Source: Paracoccus sp. SCSIO 75233 (lineage in GTDB: Bacteria > Pseudomonadota > Alphaproteobacteria > Rhodobacterales > Rhodobacteraceae). Taken from it: 64,000 nucleotides of DNA. The stretch lies in contig NZ_CP115757.1 in the NCBI RefSeq assembly GCF_027912675.1, positions 1,302,001 through 1,366,000 of the forward strand, in the 5' to 3' direction. A program made the translations under genes and the position numbers. Of the stretch, positions 56,057-64,000 are shown in pieces. Numbering within the stretch: the first letter of the stretch is position 1; the number at the start of each line of letters is the position of its first letter. The notes below the pieces were generated by a model. The model saw nothing but the letters and a program-made list of their open reading frames with translations. It did no database searches and had not been told where the DNA came from.

Positions 56057-56539
56057 ATGACCCGCATTTTCCTCGCATCAATGGCCCTCTCCCTGTCGGT
56101 CATCGCGCCGCTGTCCGCGCAGGAATGGCAAATGCCCCCTGCCGAGGAGCCGCCCGTGACCGCCCCGGACGAGCCGCTTTCAGATTTTGAGCAGGGCATC
56201 GAGAGCATGATGAACGAGATGTTCCAGCGTTTTCAGCCGCATCTGGAGGGGTTGGGCAATGAGCTTGCCGAAACCGTCACCGAATTCGGCCCGGCTTTCG
56301 AGGAATTGGCGGGTTTGATGGACGATATCGGCAATTACCAGCGTCCCGAACGCCTGCCCAATGGCGACATATCATCCGCCGCCGCGCCGATGCGCCGCCG
56401 CCGCCCTCCACCAATGAATTGCAGCGGCTTTTGCCTGACGGGAACAAATCCGGAAATCCGGGCGAAAACGGGCGAGAGCCGCAAGATGACCTCGCCCCGC
56501 CCCCGCCAATCGAGCTTTGACACCCTATGCCCAGCGTGA
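56057..56539 (+). CDS. Small exported protein of unknown function, apparent frameshift in the last third
   Basis: As read, 160 residues with a signal peptide ending near PLSAQ. A helical segment about 45-95 (FEQGIESMMNEMFQRFQPHL) is followed by NYQRPERLPNGDI. After residue 105 the sequence turns arginine- and serine-rich and loses its style. One base later, the same DNA reads IIRRRADAPPPPSTNELQRL and continues acidic and proline-rich to a stop at 56520. Related Rhodobacteraceae proteins, as I recall them, continue LPNGDIIIRR. One missing base near 56370 would restore the frame. Either a real disruption or a sequencing error. Confidence 0.65.
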   Translation: MTRIFLASMALSLSVIAPLSAQEWQMPPAEEPPVTAPDEPLSDFEQGIESMMNEMFQRFQPHLEGLGNELAETVTEFGPAFEELAGLMDDIGNYQRPERLPNGDISSAAAPMRRRRPPPMNCSGFCLTGTNPEIRAKTGESRKMTSPRPRQSSFDTLCPA

Positions 56540-56556
56540 ACGGGCCGGTGACATGA

Positions 56557-56982
56557 TCAGCGAACGATCAGTACGCTGATCGGGGAGTGGCGCACGACCC
56601 GGTCGCCCTGGCTGGCGATACGAAAGGTCCGAAGCTCATCCGGCGACCGTGACGCCATGACGATCAGATCGGCCCCGATCCGGTCCGCAGTCTCCACAAT
56701 GGTCTCCGCGACATGGCCATATCCGACATGGGTCGTGACCCCGTCGACATCCGCCAGCTCGCGCGCGACGAAACTGTCGAGCTCCGCCTTCATTTCCTCC
56801 AGCGCCCGCTGCTCATAACCTTTCGGCAGATAGCTGGCGACCCAGGCATTGCCGACATCATGGACGATGCCCAGCAGATGCAGTTCCACCCCCTCACCCA
56901 GCTGCGCCCGCGCGGCTGGCAGCGCGCGCGACCAGCTCGATTTATGCTGAAGGTCGATCGGCATCAGGATTGTCTTGAACAT
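56557..56982 (-). CDS. UspA-family protein linked to a TRAP transporter
   Basis: A 141-residue universal-stress-protein fold: MFKTILMPIDLQ start, GVTTHVGYGHVAETIVETAD and RIGADLIVMAS. The usual ATP loop Gx2Gx9GS is not intact (ASRSPDELRTFRIASQGDRV). ATG 56982 follows GAGGAGGAA; it is 13 nt after the TRAP permease stop. TRAP-linked UspA proteins such as TeaD modulate transporter activity. Confidence 0.88.
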   Translation of the reverse strand: MFKTILMPIDLQHKSSWSRALPAARAQLGEGVELHLLGIVHDVGNAWVASYLPKGYEQRALEEMKAELDSFVARELADVDGVTTHVGYGHVAETIVETADRIGADLIVMASRSPDELRTFRIASQGDRVVRHSPISVLIVR

Positions 56983-56995
56983 GATACGTTCCTCC

Positions 56996-59836
56996 TCAGG
57001 TCGCGGCAGGCTGCGCCGCCACACCGGAATCACCCGGCCCGGCCCGGCGACGCTGCATCCAGACAACGAAGGCCAGAAGCAGGAAGGCCGGGATATACAT
57101 CAGATATTTCGACGGGGCATCAGCGGGCGCGCGGACAAGCTGAATTTCCTGATCCCAGTCAAGGCCGGCCTCTGCTGCGGGGCTATCGAAGGCAACATTG
57201 TCGATCATCACCTGATCGCCGTTCTGGATCGTCTCGATCCCGAGCGCGGCAAGACGGTCCGCCCCCGTCTCCCCCTCGGGCACGGGCAGTTCGACGCGGA
57301 ACTCCACCGGATCGCCAACCGCATTCAGACCGGCAACGGACAGGCGGAACGGCTCGCCCACAGGCGCATCTTCCAATGCCTGCTCAAGCTGCGCGGGCGG
57401 CAAATCGTCCCAGGGCGGGGCGACCATATCCATCCAGAAACCCGGGCGGAAAATGGTGAAGGCCACCAGCAGCAGCGCCACGGTTTCCAGAATATTGTTC
57501 CGGGTCAGGAACCAGCCCTGTGTTGCCGCCGCAAACAGCAGCATGGCCAGCGTCGCCGTAATGAACACGAATATTCCGTGCAGCCAGCCCACGTCGATCA
57601 GCAGCAGATCGGTGTTGAAGATAAACAGGAACGGCAGCGCCGCCGTCCGCAGGCTGTAGAAGAAGGCGACAACCCCGGTCCTGATCGGATCGCCGCCCGA
57701 CACGGCCGCCGCCGCGAAGGAGGCCAGCCCCACGGGGGGCGTCACATCCGCCATGATCCCGAAATAGAACACGAACAGATGCACCGCGATCAGCGGCACA
57801 ATCAGCCCGTTCTGCTGGCCGAGCGTCACGATCACCGGCGCAAGCAGCGCCGAGACGACGATATAGTTCGCCGTTGTCGGCAGCCCCATCCCCAGGATCA
57901 GCGACAGAACCGCTGTCAGGAACAGGATCGCCAGCAGATTGCCGCCGGACAGCACCTCGACCACATCGGCCAGCGCCGCGCCGACCCCGGTCTGGCTGAC
58001 GACACCGACGATAATCCCCGCCGTGGCGGTCGCGATACCGATCCCGATCATATTGCGCGCGCCGGAGATCATACCGTCAACAAGGTCATCAACGCCCGCC
58101 CGGAACGCCGCGCCGACACTGTTGTTATGGGTCCGGTCCTCGCCCCGCATCATCACCATCAGCGGACGCTGGGTCACAAGGATGAAGATCATGAACGCGG
58201 TCGCCCAGAAGGCCGACAGGCCGGGTGACAGCCGGTCCACCATCAGCGCCCAGACCAGAACCACCACCGGCAGCAGGAAATGCAGGCCGGAGCGGACCGT
58301 CGGACCCGGCATCGGCAGTTGCGTGACCTCCGCATTCGGATCGTCGATCTCCAGCGGCTCCTCGCGCGATCCGACCCAGAGCAGCGCCAGATAGACGACT
58401 GCAAGGAAGCCGAAGATGACATAGCCCGCCGCCGCGCCGAAGGCCGGACGGACCCAGCCCATGCCGTAATAGACCAGCATCGACAGTGCGGAAATCACGG
58501 CAACGCCAAACACGAAACCGACGATACGGCGCATCCACGGCCCCGGCTCATAAGGGCGCGGAAGGCCCTGCATATTCGCCTTCATCGCCTCCAGATGGAC
58601 GATATAGACAAGCGCGATATAGGAAATCGTTGCAGGCAGGAACGCATGCTTGACCACGTCGAAATAGGGGATGCCCACATATTCGACCATCAGGAAGGCC
58701 GCGGCCCCCATCACGGGCGGCATGATCTGACCGTTGACCGAAGACGCCACCTCGACCGCGCCCGCTTTTTCGGAACTGAAGCCGACCTTTTTCATCAGCG
58801 GAATGGTGAACGTCCCCGTCGTCACCACGTTGGCAATCGACGAGCCCGAGATCAGCCCGGTCATGGCCGAGCTGACGACCGCCGCTTTCGCCGGTCCGCC
58901 GCGCATATGGCCCATCAGGCTGAACGCAACCTGAATGAAATAATTGCCCGCCCCGGCCTTATCCAGCAGCGCACCGAACAGCACGAACAGGAACACGAAG
59001 CTGGTCGAAACGCCGAGCGCGATGCCGAACACACCCTCGGTCGTGATCCATTGGTGGTTCGCAACCTCCGACAGCGAGTTGCCCTTATGCGCGATAATAT
59101 CCGGCATATAGGGGCCGAGGAAGGTATAGGCGAGGAACACCGTCGCCACGATCATCAGCGCCGGGCCAAGCGCGCGCCGCGTGACCTCTAGCAGCAGCAG
59201 CAGCCCCATGACCGCGACAACCATGTCCTGAAGATTCGGGTTGCCGACCCGCGTCGCAATGGAATCGTAGAAGATATAAATATAAAGCGCCGCAAAGACC
59301 GAAACGATGGCCAGCGCCCATTCCCACGGCGGCACCCTGTTTTTCGGGCTGCCGAGCAGGATCGCCACCATCATCGCCGCGCCGATCAGCACGATCCACC
59401 AGGCATTGCCGCCATCCGCGCCGACGATGAACAGGATCGTCATGACGACCGGCACTGCCAGCGACAGGCCAAGCTGCACCGGGGTTCGCTCCGCCGGATA
59501 GGCCAGATAGGCGAGGAACATGGCGAAGGCGAGGTGGATGGACCGGGTTTCGGTGTCGTTCAGAATCCCGAATTCGAGGATGAACGGCAGCGGAGAGGCG
59601 ATCCAGATCTGGAACAGCGACCAGCAGAACGCAACGATCAGGATCGCGCGGCCGACCCAGCCAGCCGGGGTCCGCGCGCCGGTATCCGATGACGCAACCA
59701 ACTCATCCAGTTCGCTCTGGTTAAGACCACCATGCCCGGCGGCCTCCATCTCCACGGCGGAGGCCTCCATCTGATCGCCCGGTCGCCCCTTGCGCTGCGC
59801 CGGATCAGGCCGTTTCGGCTCATTATTCTCGGTCAT
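56996..59836 (-). CDS. TRAP transporter fused permease (4TM/12TM)
   Basis: A 946-residue membrane protein. A ~60-residue polar N-terminus precedes a small-subunit-like part (to about 200) and a DctM-like large subunit to about 700. Blocks: GGPAKAAVVSSAMTGLISGS, SIANVVTTGTFTIPLMKKVG, VNGQIMPPVMGAAAFLM and ILGMGLPTTANYIVVSAL. The C-terminal region (about 780-930) has an extra cytoplasmic or periplasmic domain with PDZ-like ending (DSPAAEAGLDWDQEI). ATG 59836 follows GGGGAG. It uses an ion gradient and pairs with the TAXI receptor at 59970. Confidence 0.93.
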   Translation of the reverse strand: MTENNEPKRPDPAQRKGRPGDQMEASAVEMEAAGHGGLNQSELDELVASSDTGARTPAGWVGRAILIVAFCWSLFQIWIASPLPFILEFGILNDTETRSIHLAFAMFLAYLAYPAERTPVQLGLSLAVPVVMTILFIVGADGGNAWWIVLIGAAMMVAILLGSPKNRVPPWEWALAIVSVFAALYIYIFYDSIATRVGNPNLQDMVVAVMGLLLLLEVTRRALGPALMIVATVFLAYTFLGPYMPDIIAHKGNSLSEVANHQWITTEGVFGIALGVSTSFVFLFVLFGALLDKAGAGNYFIQVAFSLMGHMRGGPAKAAVVSSAMTGLISGSSIANVVTTGTFTIPLMKKVGFSSEKAGAVEVASSVNGQIMPPVMGAAAFLMVEYVGIPYFDVVKHAFLPATISYIALVYIVHLEAMKANMQGLPRPYEPGPWMRRIVGFVFGVAVISALSMLVYYGMGWVRPAFGAAAGYVIFGFLAVVYLALLWVGSREEPLEIDDPNAEVTQLPMPGPTVRSGLHFLLPVVVLVWALMVDRLSPGLSAFWATAFMIFILVTQRPLMVMMRGEDRTHNNSVGAAFRAGVDDLVDGMISGARNMIGIGIATATAGIIVGVVSQTGVGAALADVVEVLSGGNLLAILFLTAVLSLILGMGLPTTANYIVVSALLAPVIVTLGQQNGLIVPLIAVHLFVFYFGIMADVTPPVGLASFAAAAVSGGDPIRTGVVAFFYSLRTAALPFLFIFNTDLLLIDVGWLHGIFVFITATLAMLLFAAATQGWFLTRNNILETVALLLVAFTIFRPGFWMDMVAPPWDDLPPAQLEQALEDAPVGEPFRLSVAGLNAVGDPVEFRVELPVPEGETGADRLAALGIETIQNGDQVMIDNVAFDSPAAEAGLDWDQEIQLVRAPADAPSKYLMYIPAFLLLAFVVWMQRRRAGPGDSGVAAQPAAT

Positions 59837-59894
59837 GTCCGCTCCCCGTTAGAACCCGGTTTCTCCGGTTTTGTCACTTATCTTCACTCAACTG

Positions 59895-59930
59895 TTATAA
59901 ATAAACGGCCCCGCTGCAAGAGCGGAGCCG
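59895..59930 (-). terminator. Intrinsic terminator/attenuator between TAXI receptor and TRAP permease
   Basis: On the minus strand CGGCTCCGCT pairs with AGCGGGGCCG (one G-U pair) around the loop CTTGC, followed by TTTATTTAT. It lies between the receptor stop and the permease start and would let more receptor than permease be made. Confidence 0.7.
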
Positions 59931-59969
59931 CCAAATTATACTTATCCGAGTCGTATTTTCAGGCGCGGA

Positions 59970-60941
59970 TCACTCGATCCAGCCCTGCTCCCGATAGTAT
60001 TTCTCGGCCCCCGGATGCAGCGGGGCGGAGTTGCCTTCGCTGACCATCGCCTCCGGCGTCAGGTTGGCGAAAGCCGGGTGCAGGCCCTTGAAGCGGTCGA
60101 AATTATCGAACACGGCCTTGACGGTTTCATACACCATATCCTCGGGCGCATCGGCGGAGGTCACGAAGGTCGCTTTCACGCCGAAGGTGTTGGTGTCCTC
60201 ATCCGTGCCGGCATACATGCCGCCGGGAATCGTGGCCTTGGCGTAGTACGGGTTTTCTTCGATCAGCGCGTCGATCTCCGGCCCCTCGACCGGCACCAGA
60301 TTCGCCTCGACCGTCGAGGTGGCTTCCTGAATCGACCCGTTCGGGTGGCCAACCGTATAGACGATGGCATCGACCTTGTTGTCACCCAGTGCCGCAGACT
60401 GTTCCGCCGGTTTCAGTTCGGAGGCGAGCGAGAAATCGTCCATCGTCCAGCCCTTGGCGTCCAGCACAACCTGCATGGTCGCAAGCTGGCCCGAGCCGGG
60501 GTTGCCGACATTGACCCGCTTACCCTTGAGATCGTCAAAGCCTGCAATATTGGCGTCTTTGCGGGCGACAACGGTGAAAGGCTCCGGATGGACGGAAAAG
60601 ACGGAGCGCAGGTTTTCGAATTTGTTGTCACCTTCGAATTCCGGCGACGTGCCGTTATACGCATGATACTGGATGTCGGACTGGGCCACGCCCATCGTCA
60701 TGTCACCCGACTTGATCGCGTTGACATTCGCGACCGACCCGCCGGTCGAGGGCGCGGTGCATTTGATCCCGGTTTCCGCCGAATTCCGGTTCACAAGGCG
60801 GCAAATCGACTGGCCGACAACATAGTAGACGCCCGTCTGGCCGCCCGTGCCGATGGTCATGAACCGTTCTTCCTGCGCATTCGCGGCGCCCGCGGCTGCG
60901 GACAGCGCAAGGACTGCTGTGGCGGTCTTGATGAAGTTCAT
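59970..60941 (-). CDS. TAXI-family TRAP periplasmic receptor
   Basis: A 323-residue receptor with a signal peptide ending near ANAQ (residues 20-23). TAXI blocks: FMTIGTGGQTGVYYVVGQSI, STGGSVANVNAIKSGDMTMG, VNVGNPGSGQLATMQVVLDA and ALGDNKVDAIVYTVGHPNG. It delivers a small organic acid or amino acid to the fused permease. ATG 60941. Ligand unknown. Confidence 0.94.
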   Translation of the reverse strand: MNFIKTATAVLALSAAAGAANAQEERFMTIGTGGQTGVYYVVGQSICRLVNRNSAETGIKCTAPSTGGSVANVNAIKSGDMTMGVAQSDIQYHAYNGTSPEFEGDNKFENLRSVFSVHPEPFTVVARKDANIAGFDDLKGKRVNVGNPGSGQLATMQVVLDAKGWTMDDFSLASELKPAEQSAALGDNKVDAIVYTVGHPNGSIQEATSTVEANLVPVEGPEIDALIEENPYYAKATIPGGMYAGTDEDTNTFGVKATFVTSADAPEDMVYETVKAVFDNFDRFKGLHPAFANLTPEAMVSEGNSAPLHPGAEKYYREQGWIE

Positions 60942-61234
60942 TTTTTAACTCCCGTGTTGGTTACACCGAAAGCGTCCAATATCTTGAGGAAAAGTGCAAC
61001 AGCCCACGAATAGCAGATCGGTTACGTCATTTATATCAAATAATAATTTGAATTTTATCTAAAAAATCATTGCTCAGCACGCAGTTCCGGCAATAGGCTC
61101 AATCTACCGGCATTCGCCCGTTCCAGATAAATTCGGTCGCTGCCACTGACATGGCGACGATGCATGCTTGAAGGTAAGGAGGAGAATATGACAGCCTGAC
61201 GCCGTAACAGCCTCGCGCAGATGGAGATACCGCG
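60942..61234. other. Intergenic region between divergent TAXI and CMD genes
   Basis: 293 nt, AT-rich near 61010-61065, the likely TAXI promoter. At 61176-61184 there is a strong ribosome binding site (AAGGAGGAG) followed by ATG ACA GCC TGA (61188-61199), a three-codon frame just before the CMD gene. Confidence 0.5.
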
Positions 61235-61813
61235 ATGCAGCATGATTTCAGTCCGATTTCCGACGAAGACTGGCCCGAATCGGCATCCGCGCTTCAGGGC
61301 GGGTTTGCGACCGCGCTCAATGTCTACCGTACGATGGCCCATCACCCGGATTTGCTGAACGCCTGGGCGCCGCTGCGGGGGCATGTGGTTACGGCCCCGG
61401 CGCTGACTCCACAGCAATCGGAGATTGTGATCCTGCGCACCGGACACCGGCTCGGTTCTGCCTATGAATGGGCGCACCATATTCATCGCGCCAGAAAGGT
61501 CGGCATAGACGATATCAGGATCGCGCGGATCGCAGGTCCTTTGACGGGCATAAGCGGAGACGATGCGACGATTGCACGCGCCGTTGACGAGTTGTTCGAC
61601 CAACGCCGCCTGACCGATGACACACACGCCCGGCTTGGTGACCTTGTCGGTCCCAAGGGGATACTGGACGTGATGGCGACGGTTGGTTTCTACTCCGTTC
61701 TGGGGTTCATCGTGAACAGCTTTGATACGCCGTTGGACGACGATGTCGCGCGCGAGATGAGCGAATGGCCGCTGAGCCTTGGTGACGATCAGGATAACGG
61801 CGATCAGCCGTAA
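61235..61813 (+). CDS. Carboxymuconolactone-decarboxylase-like protein
   Basis: A 192-residue CMD-family helical protein. The family motif is EWAHHIHRARKVG at about residues 81-93, with no CxxC pair, so it is unlikely to be an AhpD-type disulfide reductase. The conserved segment QQSEIVILRTGHRLGSAYEW precedes it. ATG 61235, preceded by GGAG. Its reaction is unknown. Confidence 0.85.
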   Translation: MQHDFSPISDEDWPESASALQGGFATALNVYRTMAHHPDLLNAWAPLRGHVVTAPALTPQQSEIVILRTGHRLGSAYEWAHHIHRARKVGIDDIRIARIAGPLTGISGDDATIARAVDELFDQRRLTDDTHARLGDLVGPKGILDVMATVGFYSVLGFIVNSFDTPLDDDVAREMSEWPLSLGDDQDNGDQP

Positions 61814-62253
61814 AGCTGGTGCGCCCGCTCTTCGAAGGCGCGGACGATACGGCTCATCGCCTCGTCAAAGACAACGCCGATGAGGCGGGCCAGCAAGGCA
61901 TTGCGAAACTCGAAATCGACGAAGAAATCGATCTCGCAGCTGTCCTTGTCCAGCTCGCGGAAGTTCCAGCCGCTGTGGAGATATTTGAACGGCCCGTCGA
62001 GATAATCTGTGTCGATCTTCATCGCCTCATGCCACAGGGTGACACGGCTGCCAAAACGTTCGCGAAACACCTTGAAGGAGATGACCAGATCCGCCTCGAT
62101 CACCTCGGACCCGTCCACACCGGGCTTGCGGGACCGGATCCGGGCGGCACTGTTCCAGGGCAGAAATTCCGGATAACGCTCGACATCCGCGACCAGATCG
62201 TACATCTGACGCGCCGCATATGGCAGTTTGCGAGTTTCAGACCGATGGGGCAA
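61804..62253 (-). CDS. COQ10/RatA-type START-like protein
   Basis: A 149-residue protein of the polyketide-cyclase/COQ10 fold. It starts LPHRSETRKLPYAARQMYDL and has VADVERYPEFLPW, a hallmark of this family, with GPFKYLHSGWNFREL. The start is taken as TTG 62253 because conservation begins there; the frame stays open to 62343. It probably binds or delivers ubiquinone, or acts on ribosomes as in RatA. Its stop overlaps the CMD gene end (convergent). Confidence 0.88.
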   Translation of the reverse strand: MPHRSETRKLPYAARQMYDLVADVERYPEFLPWNSAARIRSRKPGVDGSEVIEADLVISFKVFRERFGSRVTLWHEAMKIDTDYLDGPFKYLHSGWNFRELDKDSCEIDFFVDFEFRNALLARLIGVVFDEAMSRIVRAFEERAHQLYG

Positions 62254-62309
62254 AGAGGTTTCCGTCAGTGGCTGCGCTGCAAGGGCCGCACATAACGCAG
62301 GGGACGCGG

Positions 62310-62495
62310 ATGAACAACCTGAACTGGCTGATCCGGGCCTCAAGATGGGCGCGCAGACCGCCCAGCATGAAGTTCGTGATCATGGTTTTTGCCATCCTCG
62401 CCGCCGGGCTGGTCATGGCCGGGCTGGAATGGCTGGGCTGGTGGCCGGAATGGGCGACGCTGGAGCGGGGTCGCGGCCCTCGCCTGCCGCGCTGA
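62310..62495 (+). CDS. Small conserved membrane protein
   Basis: A 61-residue protein with one hydrophobic helix (about residues 21-42, KFVIMVFAILAAGLVMAGLE) then WLGWWPEWATL. ATG 62310 follows AGGGGA. Similar short proteins with LNWLIR at the start and GWWPEW-like ends occur in Rhodobacteraceae, as I recall. Function unknown. Confidence 0.75.
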   Translation: MNNLNWLIRASRWARRPPSMKFVIMVFAILAAGLVMAGLEWLGWWPEWATLERGRGPRLPR

Positions 62496-62528
62496 TTTGA
62501 CGCAAGGGCAAGCGGTCCCTGCCCGGGG

Positions 62529-63362
62529 TTACAGCCCCGCTTCGCCGAATGTGTTGCAGGCATTCAGCGAGCCACTGTCAAAGCCCCGCATGAACCATTC
62601 CTGACGCTGCGCTGACGAGCCGTGGGTAAACGCATCCGGCACAACCGCCCGTCCGGCGCTTTGCATCAGCGCATCATCCCCGACGGCGGCAGCGGCATCC
62701 ATCGCCTCGCCGATATCTTCGCGGGTGATCCGCAGATCCTGCGCCGAATTCCGTGCCCACATGCCCGCGAAACAATCGGCCTGAAGCTCGGTCAGGACTG
62801 AAAGCGCGTTCGAATCCCGCTCGCTGGATTGCTGGCGCATCTGGGTCACCTTCGGCAGAATGCCAAGCTGGTTCTGCGCGTGATGGCCGACCTCATGCGC
62901 GATGACGTAAGCTGCGGCCAGATCGCCGCCTGCCCCCATGCGCTGATCCATGACCGTGAAGAAATCCGTGTCGAGATAGACCTTCTGGTCCGCCGGACAA
63001 TAAAACGGCCCCATCTGCGCCGATGCGCCGCCGCATCCTGACGTCGTGGTGCCGGAATACAGCACCATCTGCGGGTCCTGATAATTTCCGCCGATAGCCG
63101 CGCCGAACACATCCTCGGTTTCGGCAAGGATCACCGACACGAATTCGCCCATGCGCTGCTCTTCCGCGGTCAGCTCACGCGAACCGCTGGAATTTTGCCC
63201 CTGCTGCATGCCGGAGACCATAGGCGAGATGTCGATGCCGAAAAAATATCCGAAGCCAAGCACCGCCAGCATCCCGACCAGACCGATCGAGCCTGCCCTG
63301 CCGCCGCTCATCCTGCGGCGGTCCTCAACGTTGCGGCTGCCTCGCTTCCCGCGCCATTCCAT
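62529..63362 (-). CDS. Putative neutral zinc metallopeptidase, YpfJ type
   Basis: A 277-residue protein with a short basic N-terminus, one membrane helix (about 24-42) and a zincin domain containing HEVGHH (about residue 155). Family blocks: MVLYSGTTTSGCGGASAQMG, FYCPADQKVYLDTDFF and ELQADCFAGMWA (third ligand Glu). ATG 63362. Likely membrane-anchored with the catalytic part outside. Confidence 0.92.
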   Translation of the reverse strand: MEWRGKRGSRNVEDRRRMSGGRAGSIGLVGMLAVLGFGYFFGIDISPMVSGMQQGQNSSGSRELTAEEQRMGEFVSVILAETEDVFGAAIGGNYQDPQMVLYSGTTTSGCGGASAQMGPFYCPADQKVYLDTDFFTVMDQRMGAGGDLAAAYVIAHEVGHHAQNQLGILPKVTQMRQQSSERDSNALSVLTELQADCFAGMWARNSAQDLRITREDIGEAMDAAAAVGDDALMQSAGRAVVPDAFTHGSSAQRQEWFMRGFDSGSLNACNTFGEAGL

Positions 63363-63487
63363 GCGTTTCCCCTCGCATTATCGTCGTCAAACCCTTGTCG
63401 GGGCGTCTTTTCACCAAAGCGTAACCCGAACCGGGCTTGACGGTTCCCGCCAGCCGCGCGACAGGGGGCCAGCGAAAGGAACCCGCC

Positions 63488-64000
63488 ATGCTCAGACGGC
63501 TTTATGACTGGACCATGGATCTCGCCGCGCGTCCATATGCGTTATGGGCACTTTTCGCGGTCGCTTTTGTGGAAAGCTCGTTCTTTCCCATCCCACCCGA
63601 TGTGCTGATCATTCCGATGGTGCTGGCCGCGCGGCCGGAATGGTTCAGGATCGCACTGGTCGCAACGGCCGGATCGGTTCTTGGCGCGCTGCTCGGTTAC
63701 TGGATCGGCGCGGCGTTCATGGACACGCTGGGCAACCAGATCCTCGCAGCCTACGGCAAGGAAGGCGATTTCGCCGATCTCGCCGCCCGGTTCGACGAGA
63801 TGGGGGTGTGGGCGGTTCTGATCGCGGGGCTGACACCCTTCCCGTTCAAGGTCATCACGATCTTTTCGGGCGCGGTTCAGCTTAATATCGCGGTGTTTGT
63901 GATGGCCTGCATCGTCTCGCGCGCGGCACGGTTTCTGATCGTTGCCTGGCTGCTGTGGCGTTTCGGCGCACCTATCCGTGATTTTATCGAGCGGCGCCTT
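63488..64000 (+). CDS. YqaA/DedA-family membrane protein, cut by right edge
   Basis: 171 codons visible and still open at the end of the window. It starts MLRRLYDWTMDLAARPYALW, followed by helices and the DedA-type blocks FVESSFFPIPPDVLIIPMVL, GSVLGALLGYWIG and TPFPFKVITIFSGA. DedA-related proteins are polytopic membrane proteins linked to lipid or envelope homeostasis. ATG 63488 follows AAAGGAA. Confidence 0.9.
   Translation, partial: MLRRLYDWTMDLAARPYALWALFAVAFVESSFFPIPPDVLIIPMVLAARPEWFRIALVATAGSVLGALLGYWIGAAFMDTLGNQILAAYGKEGDFADLAARFDEMGVWAVLIAGLTPFPFKVITIFSGAVQLNIAVFVMACIVSRAARFLIVAWLLWRFGAPIRDFIERRL

Noticed and set aside
56975..58228. Plus-strand open frame of 417 codons opposite the TRAP permease
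   Set aside because: Shadow frame rich in His, Arg and Gln against a permease with clear DctM motifs.

Overview
The window looks like chromosomal DNA of an alphaproteobacterium of the Rhodobacteraceae, probably Paracoccus-like. It is GC-rich, with many ATGA or GTGA stop/start overlaps. It carries the run yidC, MOSC gene, yihA, argB; a soluble FdsGBA/FdhD/FdsD formate dehydrogenase operon; a fused TRAP permease with a TAXI receptor; an aqpS-type arsenic operon; and a TGA-N9-TCA 'iron-Rhodo-box'. There is no transposase, integrase, CRISPR array or rRNA. One tRNA (Val, UAC) is present. The species call is inference.

Region 1 (1-15.4 kb, minus strand) is iron and copper. A CirA-type receptor precedes a heme-type ABC transporter (hmuT, hmuU, hmuV). 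A FepA-type enterobactin receptor, a methyltransferase and an EntF-type NRPS follow. The NRPS (C-A-T-TE) runs off the left edge and its adenylation pocket reads as serine, pointing to a catecholate siderophore locus continuing to the left. A copper P-type ATPase and a CsoR repressor are divergent around two operators.

Region 2 (15.8-18.5 kb, minus) is an arsenic operon: arsR, LMW-phosphatase-type arsenate reductase, aqpS channel, glutaredoxin-type arsC, arsH. A perfect 14-bp-arm palindrome covers the arsR start.

Region 3 (18.7-21.7 kb) holds a DadA-like oxidoreductase, an Lrp-type regulator and a lysine/saccharopine-dehydrogenase-like enzyme. Region 4 (21.8-25.7 kb, minus) is a ferric-iron ABC transporter (fbpC, fbpA, fbpB) with an iron-Rhodo-box before fbpA and a hairpin between fbpA and fbpB.

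Region 5 (26-41 kb) pairs two converging units. On the plus strand are a LysR regulator and fdsG-fdsB-fdsA-fdhD-fdsD, the NAD-dependent molybdenum formate dehydrogenase. On the minus strand are amiC-amiR, a peptide-type ABC transporter and a formamidase/acetamidase. If the amidase acts on formamide, its formate would feed the neighbouring dehydrogenase. The amiC leader holds an intrinsic terminator, as expected for AmiR-type antitermination.

Region 6 (41.1-47.2 kb, plus) is a polyamine/iron-like ABC transporter, a PHP-domain phosphoesterase and a formylglycine-generating enzyme with both catalytic cysteines but no sulfatase in view. Region 7 (47.3-56.5 kb) holds tRNA-Val, hmgA, then yidC, a MOSC protein, yihA, argB, a SixA-like phosphatase, a stand-alone divergent trpB, a TerB/J-domain protein and a small exported protein with an apparent frameshift.

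Region 8 (56.5-64 kb) is a TAXI-TRAP transporter with a UspA protein, a carboxymuconolactone-decarboxylase-like protein, a COQ10/RatA-type protein, a small membrane protein, a zinc metallopeptidase and a YqaA-type membrane protein cut by the right edge.
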